From: Microbacterium sp. JZ31
GTDB lineage: Bacteria > Actinomycetota > Actinomycetes > Actinomycetales > Microbacteriaceae
Assembly (NCBI RefSeq): GCF_016805985.1
Contig: NZ_CP017661.1
Location: forward strand, 1,860,001-1,924,000
Reading direction: 5' to 3'
Length of the DNA: 64,000 nucleotides
Shown here: positions 43,816 to 51,063 of the stretch, one piece after another
How positions within the stretch are numbered: the first letter of the stretch is position 1
How the letters are laid out: every line of letters begins with the position of its first letter
Notes under the pieces: generated by a model
Databases searched by the model: none
The model's input: the letters and a program-made list of their open reading frames with translations, nothing else
What the model was told of the DNA's origin: nothing
Position numbers and translations under genes: made by a program

Positions 43816-45743
43816 CGGTCGCCGCCGAAGCGGCCTGGGAGGCGGCGCAGGCCCTGTGGGGCGTCCGCATGCATGCCCCTGTTCCGAAGCCCGACGCGCA
43901 CGAGGCCTCCTTCGCCTGGTTCGGGTTCCCGGCCGAGATCTCCTACGACCCGATCGCGCTCGACCGCGTCGGCTGCGCGGCCTTCCTCGAGAGCGTGTTC
44001 GCGCACGAGCTGGGACACCACGCGCTCGCCCCGAGCACCCGGATCGACTCGCTGAAGATCCGCTACCAGATGGCCCGCGCGCTGGCGGCGAGCGATCCGC
44101 TGGGCGGCGTCGACACGGCGGCTCAGGCGCCGCGGTACGCGAACATCTGGTCGGACATGCTCATCAACGTGCGGGTCGCGCAGGCTCAGCGCGCCGACGA
44201 TCCGGATCGCGAGCCGGAGATGATCCGGATGTGGCGCGTCCTGTCCGCCCCGGTCATCGCGCACGGCGATGCGGGCGCGGAGACCGACCCCGCCTGGTGG
44301 GTGGTCATGCGCGCGTACGAGATGCTCTGGGCGCTGCCCGCCGGCTCGCTCTGCGTCGCGGCCGCCCCGCACCGCCTGCGCGACGAGGCAGCGGCGGCGG
44401 CCGAGCAGGCGCGGAACCTCGGCGAGGTCGACCCCGCCGACATCCAGCTCCCACGGGGCTTCGGCAGCCGGTATCGCGGCGACTACGCGGACGCCGAGCG
44501 GCGCCGGCGGGCCGCGGAGATCAATCGCGAGCGGGCGGAGGCTCAGGTGCATCCGGCTCTGTCCCTGGACCCCGAGCTGGACGCGCGCTTCCTGGCCGAC
44601 ACCGTGCGGGTGTTCGGCGCCGACCCGATCTCCGGCGCACTGTCGTTCGGCATGATCCTCGGCCCGTACGTGTCCGCCCTGCACGCCGCGGGCATGGAGG
44701 GCGCGGTCGCCGGCGGCGCGGGCGGGACCGGCGGATGCGCCGAGGACCAGGGCGCGGCCGCGACGGCGGAGGAGCTCGAGCGGGTCCTGTCCGACGGTCG
44801 CCTGCGCGAGACGCCGCTGCACCCGTCGCTGACGCTCGCGGATGCCGGTTCCGTGCCCGAGACGCCGGACGCCGAGCGCCGGGCGGGTCAGGGCTTCGGC
44901 CTCGCCCGGACGCTCGCACTGTTCTCGGCGTCCGAGCGGGCCGCGGTGCTGGCCGCCTGGTACCAGAGCGAGGCGGCGCCCTTCGTCGCGCCGCTGCGCG
45001 CGCCGCGCTCGGTGCCCGCCCGCAGCGACCTGCTCGGCGCCCTCGAGACCTGGGAGGTCGGCGACGACCTCGCCGACCTCGACTGGCCGGGCACGCTGGC
45101 GCGCGGCGCCGCCGTGATCCCGGGCGTGACGACCCGGCGGCGCGACCTGCTGCCGGACGATCCCGTGCGCGAGCAGCGGCCCGTCACGCTCGATCTGTAC
45201 GTCGACTCGTCCGGTTCCATGCCGCATCCGGACCGCGGATCGCCCGCGGTGCTCGCGGGGATGATCCTCGTCCAGTCGGTGCTGCGCGGCGGCGGGCGCG
45301 TGCGCGTGTCCTCCTTCTCGAGCCCGGGCCAGGTCGCCTCGTTCGAGAAGTTCACGCGGGACCGCCTGCAGATCACGAGCACGCTGTGCACGTTCTTCGG
45401 CGGTGGCACGGTGTTCCCGCTCGACCTGCTCGCGTCGCGCTATCTGTCGGACCGGTCGGTCGTCCGCCGCGGCGAGCGCCGGCAGCTCGTGGTGCTGAGC
45501 GACAGCGGCGTGGCGAGCTTCTTCGGCGCGTGGCAGGACCAGTACGCCGACGTGGCGCCGCGCGTCCTGCCGCTGGTCGAGAGCGGCACGCTCGTGGTGG
45601 TGCCCGACGCCTGGTCGCGGAAGCAGGGCTACGGCGCGGGCGACACGGGATACGAGGTCATGGAGGTCGAGACGATGACGGACGCCCCCGCGGTGTGCGC
45701 GCGGCTGGCGCGCCGGATCATGCAGGCGGGGGCGGCCGCATGA
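43812..45743 (+). CDS. HExxH metallopeptidase-like plus VWA domain protein
   Basis: 643 aa. The N-terminal region has FAHELGHHALAP (H65-E66...H69, an HExxH zinc motif) followed by ANIWSDMLINVRVAQ near 110-125, which resembles the downstream acid/Asn segment of VWA-linked (DUF2201-type) metallopeptidase-like proteins. A variable middle (about 200-420) leads to a VWA domain (about 455-640) whose MIDAS is DSSGSM (465-470), with STLCTFFGGGTVF and VVLSDSGVASFFG carrying the remaining ligands. No signal peptide or TM segment. The VWA is the expected partner of the MoxR ATPase. Whether the zinc site is catalytic is unknown. Confidence 0.9.
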   Translation: MTVAAEAAWEAAQALWGVRMHAPVPKPDAHEASFAWFGFPAEISYDPIALDRVGCAAFLESVFAHELGHHALAPSTRIDSLKIRYQMARALAASDPLGGVDTAAQAPRYANIWSDMLINVRVAQAQRADDPDREPEMIRMWRVLSAPVIAHGDAGAETDPAWWVVMRAYEMLWALPAGSLCVAAAPHRLRDEAAAAAEQARNLGEVDPADIQLPRGFGSRYRGDYADAERRRRAAEINRERAEAQVHPALSLDPELDARFLADTVRVFGADPISGALSFGMILGPYVSALHAAGMEGAVAGGAGGTGGCAEDQGAAATAEELERVLSDGRLRETPLHPSLTLADAGSVPETPDAERRAGQGFGLARTLALFSASERAAVLAAWYQSEAAPFVAPLRAPRSVPARSDLLGALETWEVGDDLADLDWPGTLARGAAVIPGVTTRRRDLLPDDPVREQRPVTLDLYVDSSGSMPHPDRGSPAVLAGMILVQSVLRGGGRVRVSSFSSPGQVASFEKFTRDRLQITSTLCTFFGGGTVFPLDLLASRYLSDRSVVRRGERRQLVVLSDSGVASFFGAWQDQYADVAPRVLPLVESGTLVVVPDAWSRKQGYGAGDTGYEVMEVETMTDAPAVCARLARRIMQAGAAA

Positions 45744-46399
45744 CCGGCATCGCGCAGAGCGGGCTCGCGGCCTGGGCGGCGCTGGAGCACGACGAGGAGG
45801 CGATCTGGTCGGCTCACGCGGGACTCGTGCCCGGCCCGTCCGTCGAGGAGGTGGCCGCGCGGCTGTCCGCGGCGCCCCGGGCGTTCCTGCCCCAGCCGGG
45901 CGTACCCCCGGCCGACGTGGCGGCCGTCGCGCGCGACGTGTTCGAGGGCGCGCCGGACGGCGGGGCGACCGCGGTCGCCGCCGCCCGCGCCATCGCCGGC
46001 CACGGCGACCGCGCCCGCACCGGTGCGCTGCTCGCGATGTGGCTGTTCGCCTCGCCCGATCTCGTGGGGCCGCTGTCGGCACCGCTGCGCACAGATCACG
46101 CCGGCCGCGCGCTGCAGGCGCTCGCGCTGCGACTGGCGGGCATCCGCGACCCCGCGGCGTGGGTGTCCGACGCCGAGCGGCGCGAGGAGGCCGTCCGGCT
46201 CCTGCTGCTGTGGGCCGGCATGCTGCCCGCGGGGGAATCCCTCATCGACGCCCGCACGCGCTTCGATCTGCTCGACTCCGTGCAGCGGGACGCGACGCTG
46301 AGCCGCGCGCTCGCCGACGAGAAGCACCGCCGCGAGGTGCAGCGCAGGCTCGAGGAGGCGCGCGCCCGCGAGGCCGCAGCCCGATACAGCCCGGAGTGA
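45740..46399 (+). CDS. Unrecognised helical protein of the MoxR/VWA cassette (219 aa)
   Basis: 219-aa, Ala/Arg-rich, predicted all-helical protein without recognised family motifs. The ATG overlaps the VWA stop as ATGA and the stop lies 1 nt before the next gene. A C-terminal basic-acidic coiled segment (ALADEKHRREVQRRLEEARA, about 190-209) is suited to protein contact. Soluble. Its fixed place between the VWA protein and the adenylating enzyme suggests an adaptor, but the sequence alone does not say so. Confidence 0.78.
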   Translation: MTGIAQSGLAAWAALEHDEEAIWSAHAGLVPGPSVEEVAARLSAAPRAFLPQPGVPPADVAAVARDVFEGAPDGGATAVAAARAIAGHGDRARTGALLAMWLFASPDLVGPLSAPLRTDHAGRALQALALRLAGIRDPAAWVSDAERREEAVRLLLLWAGMLPAGESLIDARTRFDLLDSVQRDATLSRALADEKHRREVQRRLEEARAREAAARYSPE

Positions 46400-46400
46400 C

Positions 46401-47735
46401 ATGCAGCGCCCACCGGATGATCCCGTCGCGCTCGATGAGTACGCACCCCTCGGCAGCGTCGCGCTGACGGACGCCGAGCGGTGGCCCGGCCTGAGCCCGC
46501 AGGGCCGCGCCCGGCTCGGCGCCCTCGTGTGGCACCCGCTCGCCCCGCGCTGGGTGCACGCGACCGGGCACCGCCTCTCCCCCGAGCGCCAGCGCCGCGC
46601 GGTCGAGACCGGCGCGTCCTCTCCCCGGCCGGACTGGCTCCAGGAGCACCTCGCGCGCGCCCGCGTGCTGCCGCACTACCGCGACGCCGCGCCCGAGCGC
46701 CTCGAGGACTTCCCGTTCCTCACCCGCGACGACCTCGTGCGCGATGTCTCCGCGTTCGTGCCGCGCGACGCCGACCTGGATCAGATGCTGCACGGCACGT
46801 CCTCCGGTTCGACCGGCGCCGCGCTCGTGATGCCCGACGATCCGGATGAGCTCGCCCGCTGGTTCCACCACCTCGTCGGGCTCGTGCGCGGCCTCGGCGT
46901 CGACTGGCGCCCCGCGCCCGACCGGCTGGGCCTCGCGTATCTCGTGAACCAGCGCCAGGCCTTCACGTACGCGTCGGTGCTGCCGGGCTTCGGGGAGTCG
47001 GCGATGGCGCGGCTCAACCTGGCGGAGACGGATCCGGATCTCCTCGCCGGTGTCGATCCGCAGGTGCTGAGCGGCGATCCGACCGCGCTCGACGCGCTCC
47101 TGCGCGCCGAGTACGCGACGCGGCTGCGCCCGCTCGCGATCGTCTCGAGCGCCATGGCGCTCACGCTTCCCCTGCGCGCCGCGCTGGAGGCGGCGTTCGG
47201 CTGCCCGGTGCTCGACGTCTACGGCCTGCACGAGACGCGGCCCATCGCCGTGAGCGTCGACGGCGGCCCGCACGTCGTGCTCGACCGCCGCGTGCACGTC
47301 GAGGTGCTGCGCCCCGACGGATCCGCCTGTGCCGACGGCGAGCGGGGCGAGATCGTCGTGACCGCCGGCGAGAACCGCTTCCTGCCGCTCGTGCGCTACC
47401 GCACGGGAGACACGGCTTGCGCCGTGCGCACGCCCGGCGGCAGGATGGCGCTGGCCGGGCTCGAGGGGCGCGCGCGCGTCACCTTCCGCAGGGGCGACGG
47501 CGCGCGCGTGCCGAGCGTCGATCTCACCCAGCAGCTGCAGGCGGCCGGGTGCCGGGGCTGGGCGGTCGTGCAGTCCGCCGACGGGTCCGTCGCCGTCCGG
47601 ATCGCGGGCGGCGACGGGAATCAGGTGCGACGGGCGCTCGGCGTGCTGCTCGACGTGCCGGTCGAGGTCGCGCGGGTGGCGGCGCTCGCGGATCTCGGGG
47701 AGGGCAAGCCCCGGCGGTTCCGCTCCGAGGCGTGA
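46401..47735 (+). CDS. PaaK/CapK-like adenylate-forming (AMP-binding) enzyme
   Basis: 444 aa, of the phenylacetate-CoA ligase/CapK branch of the adenylate-forming superfamily. The ATP P-loop is HGTSSGSTGAALVM (about residue 131-144), the A5-like motif is VYGLHETRPI (about 273-282), and the A7 motif YRTGD is near residue 333; a small C-terminal domain ends in EGKPRRF, the usual position of the mobile-lid Lys. It should activate a carboxylate as acyl-AMP, with CoA or a protein as acceptor; substrate unknown. It is the fifth gene of the MoxR cassette, 29 nt before pncB. Confidence 0.87.
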   Translation: MQRPPDDPVALDEYAPLGSVALTDAERWPGLSPQGRARLGALVWHPLAPRWVHATGHRLSPERQRRAVETGASSPRPDWLQEHLARARVLPHYRDAAPERLEDFPFLTRDDLVRDVSAFVPRDADLDQMLHGTSSGSTGAALVMPDDPDELARWFHHLVGLVRGLGVDWRPAPDRLGLAYLVNQRQAFTYASVLPGFGESAMARLNLAETDPDLLAGVDPQVLSGDPTALDALLRAEYATRLRPLAIVSSAMALTLPLRAALEAAFGCPVLDVYGLHETRPIAVSVDGGPHVVLDRRVHVEVLRPDGSACADGERGEIVVTAGENRFLPLVRYRTGDTACAVRTPGGRMALAGLEGRARVTFRRGDGARVPSVDLTQQLQAAGCRGWAVVQSADGSVAVRIAGGDGNQVRRALGVLLDVPVEVARVAALADLGEGKPRRFRSEA

Positions 47736-47751
47736 GCCGCGCGCTCCGCAG

Positions 47752-47757
47752 TAGGGT
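47752..47757 (+). promoter_or_regulatory. Likely -10 box of pncB
   Basis: TAGGGT, 7 nt before the pncB ATG. Suggests a separate leaderless promoter inside the gap after the adenylating-enzyme gene. Confidence 0.55.
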
Positions 47758-47764
47758 TTCCCTT

Positions 47765-49096
47765 ATGAGTGCCTCCACGGCCCTGTTGACCGACCGCTAC
47801 GAGCTCACGATGCTCGACGCCGCGCTGCGAGACGGCACCGCGCAGCGTCACTGCGTGTTCGAGCTGTTCGCCCGTCGCCTGTCCGGCGGGCGTCGCTTCG
47901 GCGTCGTGGGCGGCACGGGGCGTCTGCTCTCCCTGCTGCGCGACTTCCGCTTCGCCGAGGACGAGCTGCGCTTCCTGCGCGACGAGAAGGTCGTCAGCGC
48001 GGAAGCCGTCGCCTACCTCGAGAACTACCGCTTCACCGGGTCCATCACGGGATACCGCGAGGGCGAGCTGTACTTCCCCGGATCGCCGATCCTGACGGTC
48101 GAGGGCAGCTTCGCCGACGCCGTGATCCTCGAGACCGTGGCGCTCAGCGTGCTGAACCACGACTCGGCCGTCGCGACGGCCGCCGCCCGCATGAGCATCG
48201 CCGCGGGCGATCGGCCGCTGGCCGAGATGGGATCGCGTCGCGCGGGCGAGACGTCAGCGGTCGCGGCCGCGCGCATGGCCTACATCGCGGGCTTCAACGC
48301 CACCAGCAACCTCGAGGCGGGTCGCACGTGGGGCATCCCGACGATGGGCACCGCCGCGCACTCGTGGACCCTGCTGCACGACAGCGAGGAGGACGCCTTC
48401 CGCGCCCAGGTGGAGGCGCTCGGCACCGGCACCACGCTGCTCGTCGACACATATGACATCGTCACGGGCGTCGAGACCGCCGTGCGCGTGGCGGGCACCG
48501 GACTCGGCGGCGTGCGCCTCGACTCCGGCGACCTGCCGACGGTCGCCGCGTCGGTGCGCGAGCACCTCGACCGGCTGGGCGCCGAGAACACGCGGATCAC
48601 CGTCACCAGCGACCTCGACGAGTACGCCATCGCGGCGCTCGCCGCATCTCCCGTCGACGCGTACGGCGTCGGCACCTCGGTCGTGACGGGATCCGGTCAT
48701 CCGACGGCGGGAATGGTCTACAAGCTCGTCGCACGCCAGGGCTCGGACGGCGGCTGGGTCTCGGTCGCCAAGACCGCCGAGGGCAAGGGGTCGCAGGGCG
48801 GACGCAAGAGCGCCTTCCGCACGCTCGAGAACGGCGTGGCGACCCAGGAGCTGGTCGAGGTCGCCGACGGCTTCGAGCAGCTGGCGGCGCCGTCGGACTA
48901 CCCGGAGGCGCGCGCCCTGCAGGTGCCGCTCGTGGTCGACGGCGAGCCGGTGCCCGAGTTCGAGGGCCCCTCGGGCGTGCGCAGCGCACGCGAGCACCAC
49001 CTCCGGGTGCGCGAGGAGCTGCCGATCCGCGCGCTCGCCCTCAGCCGGTCGGATCCGGCGATCCCGACGGTCTACCTCGACGCCGGCGAGGCGTAG
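47765..49096 (+). CDS. pncB: Nicotinate phosphoribosyltransferase
   Basis: Salvages nicotinate with PRPP to nicotinate mononucleotide (443 aa). LLTDRYELTMLDAAL at the N-terminus, FGVVGGTGRLL, EMGSRRAGE, NLEAGRTWGIPTMGTAAHSW with the histidine that is autophosphorylated in this family, and VRLDSGDL are all family landmarks. It completes a NAD salvage set with pnuC and nadR at the start of this stretch, flanking the MoxR/VWA cassette. It likely has its own promoter (47752) but can also receive read-through. Confidence 0.96.
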   Translation: MSASTALLTDRYELTMLDAALRDGTAQRHCVFELFARRLSGGRRFGVVGGTGRLLSLLRDFRFAEDELRFLRDEKVVSAEAVAYLENYRFTGSITGYREGELYFPGSPILTVEGSFADAVILETVALSVLNHDSAVATAAARMSIAAGDRPLAEMGSRRAGETSAVAAARMAYIAGFNATSNLEAGRTWGIPTMGTAAHSWTLLHDSEEDAFRAQVEALGTGTTLLVDTYDIVTGVETAVRVAGTGLGGVRLDSGDLPTVAASVREHLDRLGAENTRITVTSDLDEYAIAALAASPVDAYGVGTSVVTGSGHPTAGMVYKLVARQGSDGGWVSVAKTAEGKGSQGGRKSAFRTLENGVATQELVEVADGFEQLAAPSDYPEARALQVPLVVDGEPVPEFEGPSGVRSAREHHLRVREELPIRALALSRSDPAIPTVYLDAGEA

Positions 49097-49183
49097 GCCC
49101 GCAGCGCGCGCGGCCCCCCTGCTCGTCGAGCGGGCGAACGGCTCGGGACGCCCCGGACCGGTGACGTCGCGCCTCACGTCCGC

Positions 49184-49450
49184 CTACGAGTTCAGCGACT
49201 CGTAGATCTCCTTGCAGGTCGGGCAGACCGGGAACTTCTCGGGGTCGCGGCCGGGCGTCCACTTCTTGCCGCACAGCGCGCGCACGGGCTTGCCGGTGAG
49301 CGCCGACTCGAGGATCTTCTCCTTCTTCACGTAGTGCGAGAAGCGCTCGTGATCGCCCGGCTCGACGTTCTCCTCTTCCAGGAGCTTCTCGAGCTCGCGG
49401 TCGAGAAGGGCCGTGCCGCCGTCGCCAGGGGTGTCGAGGGGGGTGCTCAT
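49184..49450 (-). CDS. DUF3039-type small zinc-ribbon-like protein
   Basis: 88-aa protein. An acidic N-terminus (ELEKLLEEENVEPGDHERFSHYV) is followed by ALCGKKWTPGRDPEKFPVCPTCKEIYESL, where three Cys (C, CPTC) and the nearby H or C could bind Zn. This resembles the DUF3039 family found across actinobacteria; function unknown. The ATG at 49450 places MSTPLDTP first. It stands 41 nt before the ABC permease gene stop on the same strand and is not clearly coupled. Confidence 0.8.
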   Translation of the reverse strand: MSTPLDTPGDGGTALLDRELEKLLEEENVEPGDHERFSHYVKKEKILESALTGKPVRALCGKKWTPGRDPEKFPVCPTCKEIYESLNS

Positions 49451-49491
49451 AGAGGCCGAGTCTACGCCGAACGGGACGCCCGATCGCGGGA

Positions 49492-51063
49492 TCAGGTCGT
49501 GCCGGCGAACGCCATGATCCGCTCGCCGCGGCGTTCGAACATCCAGGATCCGAGCGCCACACCCGCGACCAGTACGCCGAGTCCGATGCCGACTCCCGCC
49601 CACATCGCGGCGTCGGCGTGCGCGACGTCGTCCGTGATGGTCAGCCACCCGAGCCAGAGCGCCGGCGCGCTCAGCGCGATCGCCCCCAGCATCACCATCG
49701 CCTGGGCCGCGACGCCCGTCGACTCCGCCCGCTGCGGCTGCTGGAACGGGCTGTCGCCCGGGCGCGACACGGCGTACGGCGCGGCGACCGACGCGATGCT
49801 CGACAGCCCGAGGCCCGTCAGGAACAGGCTCGCGGCGACGCCCACCATCGCGGGCAGGACCGCCCAGCGACCGTAGCCGGCCGTCGACAGCGGGATCGCG
49901 ATCGCGAGCACGGGGATCGCGATGAACAGCACGGGCACGAGCCGTCCGATGCGGTCGGACAGGCCGCGTACGCCGCTGGCGATGTGCATCCACACGGCGC
50001 TCGAGTCGTACGCGACGTCGTTGTGGGGCAGCCAGCCGAAGAACAGGGCGATGATCGGCACCGGCACCAGCGCCACGATCGGCTCCGGCACGCCCGCGAT
50101 GATCAACGGCACGGTCGGGAGCAGGCCAGCGAGCGGGATGATCGCGAAGTTCACGATGTACCGGCTGTCGCGCAGCCAGTACACCAGCCCCCGCGCGGCG
50201 ATCACGCCGCCGGGCGTGCCGGGCACGAGCGCGAACCAGCCGAGTCCGCCGCGGCCGCTCGCCGCCGCGGGATTCTCGATGGTCGTGAGCGCGCGGTCCA
50301 CCACGAGCAGCCAGCCGGCCGCGGCGAGTCCCAGCGTCACGACGGCGATCACCGCGGACAGCCAGGCCGCTCCCCCGTCGCCGAGCGCGAGCGCACCGGG
50401 AAGCGCGGCGGCCGCGCCGATCGGCGTGCGCCCCAGCACCTCGGCCGCGGTCGCGAGCGCGCTCGGCACGCGCCCCTCCCACTCCAGGGACGACAGGAAC
50501 ACGATCACGGGCACAAGCACCACGACGATGCCGAGCACGAACAGCCCCGACAGCTCGCGCGTCCGCCGCGGCCGCAGCACCGCCGAGCCGAAGGCCGTGC
50601 TGAGCCGCGCGAGCATCACGCACGTCGCGACATGCAGGATCGCTCCGAGCACGCTCACGACGACCGGCACATCCTGCGCCGTCCAGACGATCGCGGCGCA
50701 CACGTCGAACGCCACCACGGCGAGCGTCGGCACGCTGAGGAAGCCGGCGCCCGCGAGCGCCCACGCGAGAGGGCGCGGCTCGAGCCCGAGCACCGCGAAG
50801 CGGCGCGGATCGAGAGGGTCGACGGCGCCGGCCACGATCGGGGCCGCCGCGAACGACAGGGCGACGGCGGATCCGGCCAGCACCAGCAGGGCGAACGCGA
50901 CCGAGGCGGGGGCGTCGACGAGCGTGAGCGTGCCGGCGCAGACGACGCCGACGAGCGCGGCGAGCACGAGCAGGCCGAACGCACGCGACGCGACGCGCGG
51001 CGCGGGTCCCCGCAGGGATCCCGCCAGGAGCGCGAGCCTCAGTCGGAGAACGTGTGCAGCCAC
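49492..51063 (-). CDS. ABC exporter permease subunit
   Basis: About 523-aa integral membrane protein with 12 or so hydrophobic segments, of ABC-2-like type without a recognisable EAA loop. The GTG at 51063 has GGAGGG 6 nt upstream and overlaps the ATPase gene by 25 nt, so the two are coupled. It includes a periplasm-facing segment NENPAAASGRGG-like loop near residue 265. Partner of the ABC ATPase upstream; together they probably export an unknown substrate. Confidence 0.85.
   Translation of the reverse strand: MAAHVLRLRLALLAGSLRGPAPRVASRAFGLLVLAALVGVVCAGTLTLVDAPASVAFALLVLAGSAVALSFAAAPIVAGAVDPLDPRRFAVLGLEPRPLAWALAGAGFLSVPTLAVVAFDVCAAIVWTAQDVPVVVSVLGAILHVATCVMLARLSTAFGSAVLRPRRTRELSGLFVLGIVVVLVPVIVFLSSLEWEGRVPSALATAAEVLGRTPIGAAAALPGALALGDGGAAWLSAVIAVVTLGLAAAGWLLVVDRALTTIENPAAASGRGGLGWFALVPGTPGGVIAARGLVYWLRDSRYIVNFAIIPLAGLLPTVPLIIAGVPEPIVALVPVPIIALFFGWLPHNDVAYDSSAVWMHIASGVRGLSDRIGRLVPVLFIAIPVLAIAIPLSTAGYGRWAVLPAMVGVAASLFLTGLGLSSIASVAAPYAVSRPGDSPFQQPQRAESTGVAAQAMVMLGAIALSAPALWLGWLTITDDVAHADAAMWAGVGIGLGVLVAGVALGSWMFERRGERIMAFAGTT

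Noticed and set aside
41418..46082. A 1554-codon open frame on the minus strand opposite nadR, MoxR and the VWA gene
   Set aside because: Arg/Gly/Pro-rich translation with no family motif, fully antisense to genes with clear motifs; a typical artefact of very high GC.
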